Part shown: positions 17,392-27,232 of the stretch, in pieces
Layout: every line of letters starts with the position of its first letter
How positions within the stretch are numbered: the first letter of the stretch is position 1
Assembly: GCA_963747535.1 (NCBI GenBank)
Contig: CAVVFX010000006.1
Coordinates: 744,001-808,000, forward strand
Reading direction: 5' to 3'
DNA: 64,000 bases
Origin: CAVVFX01 sp963747535
Lineage (GTDB): Bacteria; Acidobacteriota; Terriglobia; Bryobacterales; Bryobacteraceae
Position numbers and translations under genes: made by a program
Notes under the pieces: generated by a model
Database searches by the model: none
Seen by the model: the letters and a program-made list of their open reading frames with translations, nothing else
What the model was told of the DNA's origin: nothing

Positions 17392-17421
17392 GCATCCAGG
17401 TTTTATCTGAGCCCATTTGGT
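17392..17421 (+). repeat. 30-bp direct repeat, copy 1
   Basis: The sequence GCATCCAGGTTTTATCTGAG continues CCCATTTGGT. A second copy 240 bases downstream differs at two positions. Both are followed within 25 bases by GGCCGAAT, so the repeated unit is probably longer and partly diverged. Confidence 0.75.
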
Positions 17422-17631
17422 CATCTGGTATCCACGGCCGAATGGAGCCGACAAGCCCGGTTCGCGGGGAGGGGGCTCACCTCTTTGACGACGGGACCCG
17501 CAGCATCGTACGTAAGCGGCCAGTGAACTGCCCTTCCATTTCCGGATGACGTTGCGGATATTGGAGAGGTGCAGAAACCAGACGGAAATATTATGTTTCG
17601 CTGAAACGATTTCCAAGGGCGCACTGCATCG

Positions 17632-17661
17632 GCATCCAGGTGTCATCTGAGCCCATTTGGT
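17632..17661 (+). repeat. 30-bp direct repeat, copy 2
   Basis: The sequence GCATCCAGGTGTCATCTGAG continues CCCATTTGGT, 28 of 30 identical to copy 1. The roughly 210 bases between the copies hold no gene. Together they could be remnants of a small transposed element. Confidence 0.75.
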
Positions 17662-17732
17662 GCAAGGCCGAATCGCAAGTGTGTTGCTGGACAAGTTCAG
17701 GAGGGGATAGCGGCCAACATTCTGGTCGACGC

Positions 17733-20700
17733 TTAGAAGCTCAGGCGCACCTGGAACTCAACGACCCGTCCCGCCAACCCGGCATCCGCCCGGCCGAACT
17801 GCGGATTGTCGATGTGAGCGGCATTGTCTCCAAATGTGATCGGCGACAGGTTGAGGTTATTAAACGCGTTGAACATGTTGCAGCGGATATCGAGGGTGGT
17901 CGCTTCGCCCAATACGCGATTGGGAACCTTGGTAGTTTTATCGAGGCTGAAGTCGGTCGAGAAATAGCGCGGGCCGCGCCACGAATTGCGCCCGATTCCC
18001 GGCGCCCCTGGAGCAGATATATCGAAGTAGGTTGTTCCGCCCAGAGGGAAGTTCGAACCATTCACATAGGCGTCGACCGAAGTGCTGTGGCCCGCTCCTC
18101 CGTAATAAGCGATGGGGCGGCTTGGGGACAAGGTCGGTCCGCCAGGCGTCTGAACCGCTTCGCCGGAGACCGGTGTCCAGGGCAGGCCGGAATGCGCCTG
18201 AAGAATGCCGTTCACCTGCCATCCTCCCAGAATGCGGCCCATCCAACCGTTGGCATGGCGTAATATCGGCAGATCGTAGAGCGCAGACAAGACCAGGTTT
18301 TGGGGAACGTCAAAATCCGACCGGCCTCTTTCCTGGTTGTTATCCTGCGGATAAGTTTGATTGGTCACCGCCCCCGGCCCCCCGAACGATAACTCATCGA
18401 TGCTTTCGGAATAGGTGTAATTCAGCGAAAATTGCAGTCCACTCGTCATTCGGCGGGTAAGCGTCACCAACAAGGCATTGTAATTGGAGTTCACATCCGG
18501 TGTGGCGAAATACACTCCCTGAAACGCGGGGTTGTTCGGATAGAGGAAGTTCTGGTCCACCAGCCGGATCAGCTTCCGATCGGAGCTGCCCTGGTAACCA
18601 ACCGTAAGCACCATTTCCTTGGACAACTGATACTGCAGCTCCATCGAGTAGATGTAGGCGTACCCGTTCGGCAAATTAGACGGAGCGCCGTAAATGGTGA
18701 CCCCGCCCGTCCCGCTCGGGAGATTTGGCGCGCCCGTTGCCGGATTGATTCCCACGGCTAGCGCAGGATTGAGCGGATAGCTCAACGGGGACTTGTTGGC
18801 GCCCAAAGCATACAAGATCTGGCCATATCAAAGGGAGACGTCGCGCTGCCGCAGCACAATCCGTAACTCGCAAAGTAAGGCGGATTCTGATTCACGTTGG
18901 TCAGCAGGTTGTCATAAATACGGTTGAAATAAATGCCGAACCCTCCCCGCCAGACCAATTTCTTGTGCCACATATTCGGGTTATATGCGAAGCCGAAACG
19001 AGGAGCGAAACTGTGGCGGTCGGGATTCGACAGTTGCGCGACCGGCACGACCTTGGCGTTCAGCAGGTATTCCGATCCCAGCACGAGGTTGCTGAGATCG
19101 TCGTACTTTTCACGTAACGGAGTGAAGTATTCCCAGCGGAGGCCGAAGTTGACCGTTAGCTGCGGAGTAGCCTTCCAGTCGTCCTGCGCGAAGAACGCGT
19201 AGGTGCTGGTGCGGAAATAGCGCTGCGCGTCGGCGGGCGCGCCAGTATTGGGATCGGCATCGATTTGCTCATAGATGGGCGCGTCGTTGGCGAAGTTGAA
19301 CATCCCCATGAAAGAATAGAGCGGCCGAGCGCCGCCAAGAAGATTGTCGTTATCCTGCGCCTTGCGCACTTCGCCGCCGAATTTGAGAATATGGCTTCCG
19401 CGCGACCAGCTCAGAATGTCGCGAAACTCGTAAGTGTTTTGGGCCATGATCGACGGAGTGGTGGGGGCCTGCGGAGCGCCGAAATAGATGCTGGCGAACG
19501 GCAGATTCTGGATCTCGAGGCTGGGAATCTGGAAATTCGCATTGGCCGCCGCGGCAAGCTGATTGGAAGCAAAACGGGTCATATTGGCGCGCGCTTCATT
19601 CAAAAGCGTGGGAGAGAAGATATGCGTGTAAGTGACAGTGGCGGCCGAGTTGAGAGGAGTAAATGGCAAGTCTCCGATGGGACGGTCCTGGCCCTGATTG
19701 TTGGCTCCCACCTGGTCGAGATGCGTAAAGTACATACTCAAGGCGAACAGGTCATTCTGCAGATCGTAATCGATTCGCCCGTTATACTGATTGGCGTTTA
19801 TGGTGCTGGGCGACGCCAATTGGGCGTATTCCACGTCGGGAATGCCGTTCGCTGAAATCCCGCCGCCTGTAAGTCCGACGTAAGTTCCCGGCGTGCCGGT
19901 AAAGGAGCCGAGATTCAATCCGCCCGGAATCTGCACGCACGTTCCGGGCGTAAATCCGCTGGGGCAGGGCGCATTGGCTACGGAAATGACGCGCGGCGTC
20001 TCATTGGGATTAGTCGCTACCTGGGCCGCGATGGTCCCCGGATCGGCAGCGGCCAGAGCTTGACGGTATTGCGATGTTTCGACCCATTGATTCACATAGC
20101 TCACGCTGTTGTTGCGCAGTCCTTCGTAGGAGAAGAAATAAAACACGCGGTTTTTCAAGATCGGCCCGCCTATGCTCATGCCGAACTGGCGGTATAGCTG
20201 GTCGACGCGCGTGGGCGGCAAATCATATCCGCCGTAGGAATTGTAAGCATTGAAGGCCGGGTCATCCAATTTGAAGAATCCGCTTCCATGGAGCGGGTTG
20301 GAACCGTTTTGCGATACGACATCGATCTGCGCGCCGGCGTTTCTGCCCGATTCAGCAGAATAACTGTCCGAGGTAACACGGATCTCCTTAATAGATTCCT
20401 GGTTGGGTGTAACTACCGCCGCTCCCCCCCAGCCTAGGCTGTTCACACTGACGCCGTCAATCTCGAAGTTATTCTCAGACACACGCTGCCCGGCCGTGAC
20501 GGCTGCAACCTGATTTTCGGTTTGGAAAATCGAGTAATTCGACCCTCCTGGTCCGGTGACATTTGGCAGGTTCGCGGCGCCCCCGCCTCCACCTCGCGCA
20601 TCATCCTGGAAGACGCCAGGGGTGATGCGCAACAGGTCGTACGGATCACGGCCGAATTGCGGAAGCCGGTCGACTTCCGCCGTAGTGATCGACTTGCTCA

Positions 20701-21088
20701 CATCGGCATTCTCGGTTTGCAAGGCCGGATTGGCGTTCCCCGACACGGTCACGGTCTCGGCGACGTCACCGGTTGCCAAGGTGAAATTTTGGCCCTGCAA
20801 CTCTTCTGCGTGGATCACCGTGGTTACTTCCTGACGCCGGAAGCCCTGCTTCTCGACCGCCATTGTATAGTTACCGGGAAAAAGGTTGGAGAAGCTATGG
20901 AACCCTTCATTGCTGGTTTGCGTTTTCTGAATTCTTTTGGTTTCGTTATTGGAGAGCGTGATACGAGCGCCAGGAACCACTCCGCCCGTCGCATCTTTCA
21001 CTACACCTTGGATACCCGCGCGAAATTGACCCGTTAGTTCCGCGCAAAACAGAATCATAATGCCAATCGAGCGTCGTACCATTGACAT
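17733..21088 (-). pseudogene. TonB-dependent receptor with carboxypeptidase-regulatory domain, one frameshift
   Basis: ATG 21088 follows GTGAGG. The protein starts with a signal peptide, then GVVKDATGGVVPGARITLSN, the CarboxypepD-regulatory fold, then a plug-like region (DVSKSITTAEVDRLPQFGRD) and a long beta-barrel with RFGFAYNPNMW and FGGEVRKA. The frame stops at 18782, but the barrel continues in the neighbouring frame as LYALGANKSPLSYPLNPALA down to 17733, ending in the outer-membrane pattern VEFQVRLSF. One missing base near 18820-18823 (GCCAGATC) explains the break. The total would be about 1,115 residues, normal for acidobacterial OMPs of this class. The likely role is uptake of a large substrate; which one is not visible. 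Confidence 0.85.
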
Positions 21089-21792
21089 GTAAACCTCACG
21101 TCGGCTTGATTATAATTGCCGCTTCTTAGCTTGTCGTGAGGTACCTGGGAGGGATCGCACGACCGAAGGCACGATGCGGTACTGATTCGGACGCTGGACC
21201 GAATTTAGGGGAGATTCGGTACATCTTGACGGCGGCGAAACGCCATGCCCAATACCCTGAAAACAAGAAGTTCGTTCATCGGCCCGCCCTGGGAGTGCGC
21301 TATATCCAAAGAAGTAGGTCTTTCCCGGCACGCTGAAAGAGTTAGAAACGTGGTTCGGAACCGCGACGGTAGTACATCCATCCGTTAGCAGATTCTTCTT
21401 CGAACGCCGGCTGATGCAGTGCAGCTTCGTCCTCCTACCGCGAACGTGGTTAGGTCATAATCAACTACTGCAGCGCCCGCCTTTGGTGGATGCCGCAATT
21501 CGACCGGAACTCAACACCGGGTTTCCAGAGTATGGCTGCAGATCGGCGAATCCGTTCCGCCAAGCGCCTGCCTAAACCACTCAGCGCTGACGGTTTGGTA
21601 ACGCTTAGCGCCCAGCCAACCCTTGTACAGAAGCCGCTGGCTGCGGAAAAGAACTCCGAATTCAGCGCAAGTCCTGCGCCAGGTGGCTAATATTGCAACT
21701 ACCTCTTCAGTCTGCTACCGGACCTTGGCCGGGTTTTTCAGCGACTTCTGCCGGTCGTTTGGGTTACAAAGGATGTATAGCTGTCGTTTGAC
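21089..21792. other. divergent intergenic region
   Basis: About 700 bases between the divergent TonB-receptor and DUF1549 genes; it must hold promoters for both. I see no conserved small gene, tandem repeat or strong palindrome. The short plus-strand frame near 21490-21690 has no motif or ribosome binding site. Confidence 0.45.
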
Positions 21793-23364
21793 ATGCTCAA
21801 GTTTGTCGTGTGCCTGATTCTTCCGGCCGCAGCCCTGGCAGGTGCTGGTCCGAAAGAGGCTTTCGCTCCAATTTTCGAAAGCCGCGTTGAGTTGACTCCG
21901 CAAAACAAGATCGACGACCTCGTTTTTGCCAGATTGAGGCAGTTGGGCATCCAGCCCGCTAAACTGTGCTCGGATGCGGTGTTCCTGCGGCGGGCCTATC
22001 TCGATGTGATCGGAACCGTGCCGACGCCCAAGGAAGTCCTCCAGTTTCTTAAGGATACGGACCCTAAGAAACGCAGCGCTTTAATCGATAATCTCCTCGA
22101 ACGGCCGGAATTTGCCGAGTACTGGGCCATGAAGTGGAGCGATCTGCTGCGCGTCAAGGCCGAGTTCCCGATCAACCTCTGGCCCAACGCCGCCCAGGCA
22201 TACGACCATTGGATTCGCGCCGCACTCCGCGAGAACAGGCCCTACGACCAGTTTGTCCACGAGCTGCTGACCGGAAGCGGCAGTAATTTCCGCGACGCGC
22301 CGGTGAACTTCTATCGGGCGATGCAAAGCCGGGACCCGCAGGCCATCGCTCAAACCGTCGCTCTGACGTTTCTCGGCGTGCGCGCCGAGAAATGGCCCAA
22401 AGACCGGCTATCCGACATGTCGGCCTTTTTCTCCAATATCGGGTACAAAGAGACCGGCGAATGGAAGGAAGAGATCGTTTTCTTCGATCCGGCGAAACCT
22501 GGAGCCACGCTGCCACGTGTGGCGAAGTTCCCTGACGGCACGCAAGCCAACCTGACCGCCGATCGCGATCCACGCGAAGTTTTCGCCGACTGGCTCGTCA
22601 GTCCCCAAAATCCCTGGTTCGCCCGGAATATCGTGAACCGCACCTGGAGCTGGCTGCTGGGCCGCGGCATCGTGCACGAGCCGGATGACATTCGTCCCGA
22701 CAATCCGCCCGAAAATCCGGAGCTCCTAGCCCTTCTCGAAAAGGAGCTGATCGCGTCGAAGTTCGATCTCAAGCATATCTACCGTCTGATCCTGAACTCG
22801 GAAACCTATCAGCTATCTTCTATTCCCCGAACCGATAGCGCGGAAGCCGATAAGCACTTCGCTTACTATCCGCTGCGCCGCCTGGATGCCGAGGTGCTGA
22901 TCGACGCCTTGTGCCAGATCAGCCAGACCAACGAAAAATACTCGAGCGCCATTCCCGAGCCATTCACCTTTATCCCCGATGAGCAGCGCTCCATCAGCCT
23001 GCCGGACGGCAGCATCACCAGTTCGTTCCTGGAGCAATTCGGACGTCCGTCGCGCGACACCGGCCTCGAATCGGAGCGCAATAACCGGCTCTCGGCGTCG
23101 CAATCGCTGCACCTGTTGAATTCCAGCCATATCCAGCAAAAAATCGAGCGAAGTCCGCGGTTCAATTACCTGATGCAAACTGCACAGGACCAGAAGACGC
23201 TAGTGGCTACCCTTTATCTGTTGATTCTTTCGCGTTATCCCACGCCGGAAGAGTTCAAAGTCGTAAATACATATTCTCAGGCCGGGGCTGCCAATGGGCG
23301 CGCAGCCACGGTAGATCTGATCTGGTCGTTAATGAACAGCGCCGAGTTTCTTTACCGGCATTAG
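21793..23364 (+). CDS. DUF1549/DUF1553 domain protein
   Basis: A 523-residue protein with a signal peptide (MLKFVVCLILPAAALAGAGP). The N-terminal DUF1549 region includes DDLVFARLRQLGIQPAKLCS, FLRRAYLDVIGTVPTPKEV and LDNLLERPEFAEYWAMKWSD-like text. The C-terminal DUF1553 region includes NPWFARNIVNRTWSWLLGRG, VHEPDDIRPDNPPENPELL, YPLRRLDAEVLIDALCQIS, a LNSSHIQQKI segment and YLLILSRYPTPEE. No cytochrome module (PSCyt1/2) precedes it, unlike many planctomycete members. The family is exported, of unknown activity, and linked to polysaccharide-degrading and metal-dependent hydrolase clusters. It is followed after 13 bases by its usual partner, DUF1501. Confidence 0.9.
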   Translation: MLKFVVCLILPAAALAGAGPKEAFAPIFESRVELTPQNKIDDLVFARLRQLGIQPAKLCSDAVFLRRAYLDVIGTVPTPKEVLQFLKDTDPKKRSALIDNLLERPEFAEYWAMKWSDLLRVKAEFPINLWPNAAQAYDHWIRAALRENRPYDQFVHELLTGSGSNFRDAPVNFYRAMQSRDPQAIAQTVALTFLGVRAEKWPKDRLSDMSAFFSNIGYKETGEWKEEIVFFDPAKPGATLPRVAKFPDGTQANLTADRDPREVFADWLVSPQNPWFARNIVNRTWSWLLGRGIVHEPDDIRPDNPPENPELLALLEKELIASKFDLKHIYRLILNSETYQLSSIPRTDSAEADKHFAYYPLRRLDAEVLIDALCQISQTNEKYSSAIPEPFTFIPDEQRSISLPDGSITSSFLEQFGRPSRDTGLESERNNRLSASQSLHLLNSSHIQQKIERSPRFNYLMQTAQDQKTLVATLYLLILSRYPTPEEFKVVNTYSQAGAANGRAATVDLIWSLMNSAEFLYRH

Positions 23365-23377
23365 GAGTTTTAGACAT

Positions 23378-24733
23378 ATGAGCAATCTACGCAATTCCGA
23401 ATTCAGCACCCTGCCGATCACCCGGCGGGAAATGGCCCGATACGGTCTCTTCGGCGCAGCCGGCCTGTTGTTGAATGACCGTCTCACGCTTCCAGCCCGC
23501 GCGGCCACGGGAGTCTCCAACTCCAGAGCCAAGTCGGTCATCCAGATCTGGATGTGGGGCGGTCCGGCGCACCTCGATACATTCGACCCGAAGCCTGAGG
23601 CCGGCAACGATTACTCGGGTCCGCTCGATAAACCCATCGAGACCAATGTCAGCGGCATGCGAATCTGCGAGCTGCTTCCGCTTCTGGCCAAGCAGGCCGA
23701 CAAATATTCGCTTATCCGCAGCATGACCCACGGCGTCTATGCCCACGAGACCGCATCTTATACGGTGCAGACCGGCCGCATGTCCGGCGGCCGCGATGTG
23801 TACCCCAGCGTGGGAGCGGTGGTGTCGCTGTTCAAAGGCTACAACGCCGGGTACAAAGGACTCATTCCACCCTACATCGTGCTCACCGAGCCGCAGGGAC
23901 GTTTCTCCGAGGCCGGGTTCCTGGGCTCGCGCTACAAGCCCTTTGCCACCGGCGGCGACCCTGCGCAAGCCAAATTCGCTGTGGAAGGCGTCGTGGTGCC
24001 GGGAATTTCCGACCAGCGCCAGCAGGCCCGCCGCGAATACCTTCACCAGCTCAATTCGCTGCAACTGGCGAGCCCCGGTAACTCGGTCCTCGCGTCTTCC
24101 AAGGAAATGGAGGACCAGGCCTACGAACTGATTCTGGGCGACGCCGGCAAGGTCTTCGATCTAACGCAGGAGAAGCAGGAACTGCGGGACCGCTATGGCA
24201 TGAACACGTTTGGGCAATCCTGCCTGGCGGCCCGGCGCCTGGTCGAGCGCGGCGTCCCGTACATCACCATCAACTATAAAGGCGGGTGGGACACTCACAA
24301 GCAGAATTTCCAGGTGATGCGCCGCCGTCTGCCCGAGATGGACAAAGGCATGGCGACTCTTCTCGACGATTTGTCCCAACGGGGCTTGCTGGGCAGCACC
24401 ATCGTCTGGTGGAACGGCGAATTCGGCCGCACGCCTAAAGTCGATTGGGGAGCGCCTTGGAATGGCGGGCGTGGGCATTGGGGCGGAGTCTTCTCCGCAC
24501 TCATTGCCGGCGGCGGATTCAAAGGAGGCCAGGTGGTTGGCTCGTCCGATGCCAAGGGAGAGGACGTGAAGGACCGGCCCGTCTATCCCGTGGACCTCAT
24601 CGCCAGCATGTACGGCAACCTGGGCATCGACGCGGACGCCAAACTGCCGCACCCGACAGGCCTGACCACCAAAGTCACCCCCACAGAAGCGGAAGGCGTA
24701 AAATCCGCCGGCATCTTGAAAGAGATTATGTAG
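23378..24733 (+). CDS. DUF1501 domain protein (sulfatase/alkaline phosphatase-like fold)
   Basis: A 451-residue protein with a Tat-like signal (TRREMARYGLFGAAGLLLND). Family sequences include IQIWMWGGPAHLDTFDPKPE, SLIRSMTHGVYAHETASYTV, the GGWDTHKQNFQ segment, LLGSTIVWWNGEFGRTPKVD and GRGHWGGVFSALIAGGG. The latter supply Asp, His and Glu residues resembling the metal site of alkaline-phosphatase-superfamily enzymes. Length is normal. It is probably co-transcribed with the DUF1549 gene (13-base gap) and the PPC protein. The three form a set common in acidobacteria and planctomycetes, with unknown substrate; export by Tat fits a metal cofactor. Confidence 0.9.
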   Translation: MSNLRNSEFSTLPITRREMARYGLFGAAGLLLNDRLTLPARAATGVSNSRAKSVIQIWMWGGPAHLDTFDPKPEAGNDYSGPLDKPIETNVSGMRICELLPLLAKQADKYSLIRSMTHGVYAHETASYTVQTGRMSGGRDVYPSVGAVVSLFKGYNAGYKGLIPPYIVLTEPQGRFSEAGFLGSRYKPFATGGDPAQAKFAVEGVVVPGISDQRQQARREYLHQLNSLQLASPGNSVLASSKEMEDQAYELILGDAGKVFDLTQEKQELRDRYGMNTFGQSCLAARRLVERGVPYITINYKGGWDTHKQNFQVMRRRLPEMDKGMATLLDDLSQRGLLGSTIVWWNGEFGRTPKVDWGAPWNGGRGHWGGVFSALIAGGGFKGGQVVGSSDAKGEDVKDRPVYPVDLIASMYGNLGIDADAKLPHPTGLTTKVTPTEAEGVKSAGILKEIM

Positions 24734-24743
24734 CGCACCGCAG

Positions 24744-24771
24744 GGCAGGCCATCGTTTTTTGTGGTCTGCC
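24744..24771. repeat. REP-like palindrome family B, intergenic copy
   Basis: GGCAGGCCA - TCGTTTTTTG - TGGTCTGCC: 9-bp arms with one mismatch and a 10-base loop. It lies just after the DUF1501 stop. Other copies are at 33477 (inside mutB), 53076 and 54912. Confidence 0.8.
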
Positions 24772-24775
24772 TGGT

Positions 24776-24808
24776 TGCGCAATAGCTGCGCAGTAGCCGC
24801 GCAGGAGC
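24776..24808 (+). repeat. three tandem 11-bp units carrying the ribosome binding site
   Basis: Units TGCGCAATAGC, TGCGCAGTAGC and CGCGCAGGAGC lie end to end, 5 bases before the ATG of the PPC gene. The third unit contains GGAG at a proper distance, so the start site seems to have been shaped from the repeat. Confidence 0.6.
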
Positions 24809-24813
24809 ACACT

Positions 24814-27075
24814 ATGACGATCCGAAGAATTCTCCTCCTCACCACCCTGGCCGCGGCTCTCCACGCCCAGCAAACTACCCCGCACGCCGGCTACGTCTAT
24901 CCTGCCGGCGGACGCCTGGGCGATACGGTCGAAGTCGTGGTCGGCGGTCAGTTTCTGGACGGCGTCAACGGTGTGATCATCTCCGGCGGTGGAGTTCACG
25001 CGACCATCGCCGAGTATGAGAAGCCGCTGACTCAAGGTCAGTTCAACAAGCTACGCGACCAACTGCAGGAGTTGATGGACAAGAAGAAGACCGCGACGGT
25101 CACCTGGACGCCCGACGACGACAAAACCGTCGCCGACCTGCGCATGAAAATCGCCGCCTTTATCCGCCGGCCCATGACTCCCGCCATTGCCGAAACCGTC
25201 CGGCTGCAGGTCAAACTCGACCCTAATGCCGCGATCGGCGAGCGCGAACTGCGGCTCGTCACGCCCAGCGGGGTGACCAACCCCATCGTGTTCTGCATCG
25301 GACAATTGCCGGAGTTCTCCAAGAAGCCGGCTAAGGTCGAGAGTGAGACAGCCAAAACTTCGAAAACCGTCGCCAAGGCGAGGGCTCAATTGCAGGCGCC
25401 CGCGCGTCCCGAACCGCCTATAACCGACATCACGCTTCCAACCATCGTCAACGGACAGATTACTCCTGGCGGCATCGATCGCTATCGGCTGCAGGCCGCC
25501 AAGGGCCAGCACCTGGTGATCGCCGCGGGCGTGCGCGAATTGATCCCCTACATCTCCGACGCGGTGCCAGGCTGGTTTCAAGCCGCGTTAGGACTTTACG
25601 ATGCCGCCGGCAAAGAGCTGACCTACGCCGATCATTACAGCTTCCACCAGGATCCGGTCCTCGATTACGAGATCCCCGCGGATGGCGCTTACACGCTCGC
25701 AATCCACGATTCCATCTTTCGGGGCCGCGAAGATTTTGTCTATCGCATTGCGGTCGGAGAGTTGCCCTATGTGACCAGCATTTTCCCGCTGGGAGGCAAG
25801 GCCGGCGTGCGCACGAGCGTCGAACTGAAGGGCTGGAATCTGCCGGCAACCCGCCTGGTGGAGGATACCAAAGGAAGAGCTCCGGGCGTCTATCCGATAT
25901 CCGTCACCAAAGGCGAAATTGCGTCCAACCGCATGCCCTTTGCCGTTGACAGCTACCCCGAAATCCTGGAACGGGAGCCCAATAACACGGTAGCGACCGC
26001 GCAGCACGTGAAACTGCCGCTCATCATCAACGGGCGGATCGATAGACCCGGAGACACGGATGTCTTCCGCTTCGAGGGCAAGGCGGGTGATGAGATCGTG
26101 GCGGAAGTAGTGGCGAGACGGCTCGACTCCCCGGTCGATTCCATCCTCAGACTCACCGACGCTAAAGGCAAGCAGATCGCCGTGAACGACGATTTCGACG
26201 ACAAGGGCGCGGGTCTGATTACCCACCAGGCCGATTCGTTGATCCGCATCAAGCTTCCCGCGACAGGCCTGTACTATCTCTCGATTGCCGACACCCAGCG
26301 CAAGGGCGGACCGGATTACGCCTACCGGCTGCGCATCAGCCATCCACAACCCGATTATCAATTACGCATGACCCCCTCGAGCATCAGCGCACGTGGTGGC
26401 ACCGTGACGCCCGTCACGGTCTATGCCCTCCGCAAAGACGGCTTCGGCGGGGAGATTGCACTCAAGTTGAAGGACGCGCCGGCTGGCTTCGTGTTGAGCG
26501 GCGGCTGGATTCCGGCGGGCCAGAGCAGCGCCCGCTGTACGCTCACGGTGCCGGCGAAGAAGGCGGACGGGCCGGTCGAAGTGCACCTCGAAGGAACCGC
26601 TCAGCTGGATAGACACGAGGTCCGGCGGCCGGGCATCCCTGCCGAGGACATGATGCAGGCGTTCGCCTACCACCATCTGGTTACGGAGGATGCCTGGCTG
26701 GTCCGTGTAGGGCCGGCCACCAAATCCCGAGGCTGGAAGCTGCTTACCGATAAAGCTATCCAACTTCCCGAGGACGGCACAGCGCAGGCGAAAGTCTACC
26801 TGCCGCTAGGACGCTATGCTCCAGACGTACAGTTAGTCCTCAACGATCCGCCGGAAGGCATCAGCATTGAAAAGGTCGGCCTGTTTGACAACGGAGTAAT
26901 CATCTTTCTTCGCGCCGACCACGTCAAAGCCAAGCCGGGCCTCGCCGGCAACCTGATCGTCGACGCGTTTATCGACATCGAGAATCCGAATAATGCCAAA
27001 AAACGCCACACTGCCCTGGGAATGCTGCCGGCCATTCCATTCGAAGTAGTCGGCACCATGCAAGCCAAGCGGTAA
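24814..27075 (+). CDS. exported multidomain protein with PPC (pre-peptidase C-terminal) domains
   Basis: The start is placed at ATG 24814, 6 bases after GGAG, where a signal peptide begins (MTIRRILLLTTLAAALHAQ); the frame is open further upstream but overlaps DUF1501. The 753-residue protein has an N-terminal IPT/TIG-like segment (YVYPAGGRLGDTVEVVVGGQ). Two PPC-type beta domains follow: GGIDRYRLQAAKGQHLVIAA and EREPNNTVATAQHVKLPLII with RPGDTDVFRFEGKAGDEIVA. Near-C-terminal beta-sandwich repeats end it. PPC domains assist secretion or substrate binding. Protease or hydrolase motifs are absent. It completes the DUF1549-DUF1501 set and may be an extracellular accessory or binding protein. Confidence 0.8.
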   Translation: MTIRRILLLTTLAAALHAQQTTPHAGYVYPAGGRLGDTVEVVVGGQFLDGVNGVIISGGGVHATIAEYEKPLTQGQFNKLRDQLQELMDKKKTATVTWTPDDDKTVADLRMKIAAFIRRPMTPAIAETVRLQVKLDPNAAIGERELRLVTPSGVTNPIVFCIGQLPEFSKKPAKVESETAKTSKTVAKARAQLQAPARPEPPITDITLPTIVNGQITPGGIDRYRLQAAKGQHLVIAAGVRELIPYISDAVPGWFQAALGLYDAAGKELTYADHYSFHQDPVLDYEIPADGAYTLAIHDSIFRGREDFVYRIAVGELPYVTSIFPLGGKAGVRTSVELKGWNLPATRLVEDTKGRAPGVYPISVTKGEIASNRMPFAVDSYPEILEREPNNTVATAQHVKLPLIINGRIDRPGDTDVFRFEGKAGDEIVAEVVARRLDSPVDSILRLTDAKGKQIAVNDDFDDKGAGLITHQADSLIRIKLPATGLYYLSIADTQRKGGPDYAYRLRISHPQPDYQLRMTPSSISARGGTVTPVTVYALRKDGFGGEIALKLKDAPAGFVLSGGWIPAGQSSARCTLTVPAKKADGPVEVHLEGTAQLDRHEVRRPGIPAEDMMQAFAYHHLVTEDAWLVRVGPATKSRGWKLLTDKAIQLPEDGTAQAKVYLPLGRYAPDVQLVLNDPPEGISIEKVGLFDNGVIIFLRADHVKAKPGLAGNLIVDAFIDIENPNNAKKRHTALGMLPAIPFEVVGTMQAKR

Positions 27076-27166
27076 CGGCGTCCTCCCGACTGTATCGAGG
27101 TTGTTTTTCAACCATGCCAAGTACACCATTTCATAAATGCGGCCTCGTATTCTCACAATTGAGCGC

Positions 27167-27193
27167 ACCGACTCCCTTAACGGATCGCGGCTC
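27167..27193 (-). repeat. REP-like family A, copy 1 (inverted)
   Basis: ACCGACTCCCTTAACGGATC followed by GCGGCTC is, on the minus strand, a close copy of TGAGCCGCGACCGTTAGGGAGCGGT. It faces copy 2 across 21 bases, so the pair could form a large hairpin in the leader region of the operon. Confidence 0.65.
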
Positions 27194-27214
27194 GGTAAGC
27201 AAACACTTCTGGGT

Positions 27215-27232
27215 GACCGTTAGGGAGCGGTT
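27215..27232 (+). repeat. REP-like family A, copy 2 (partial)
   Basis: GACCGTTAGGGAGCGGTT is the right half of the family A unit, opposite in orientation to copy 1. Confidence 0.65.

Larger units (their letters stand above)
16993..17732. other. intergenic region with a direct-repeat pair
   Basis: About 740 bases between the convergent DUF1111 and TonB-receptor genes. Apart from the 30-base direct repeats listed separately, nothing coding is supported; the small frames are arginine- and proline-rich and lack starts and family motifs. Confidence 0.5.

Noticed and set aside
24445..24813. N-terminal extension of the PPC protein overlapping DUF1501
   Set aside because: The extension is the out-of-frame shadow of DUF1501, while ATG 24814 begins a clear signal peptide after GGAG.
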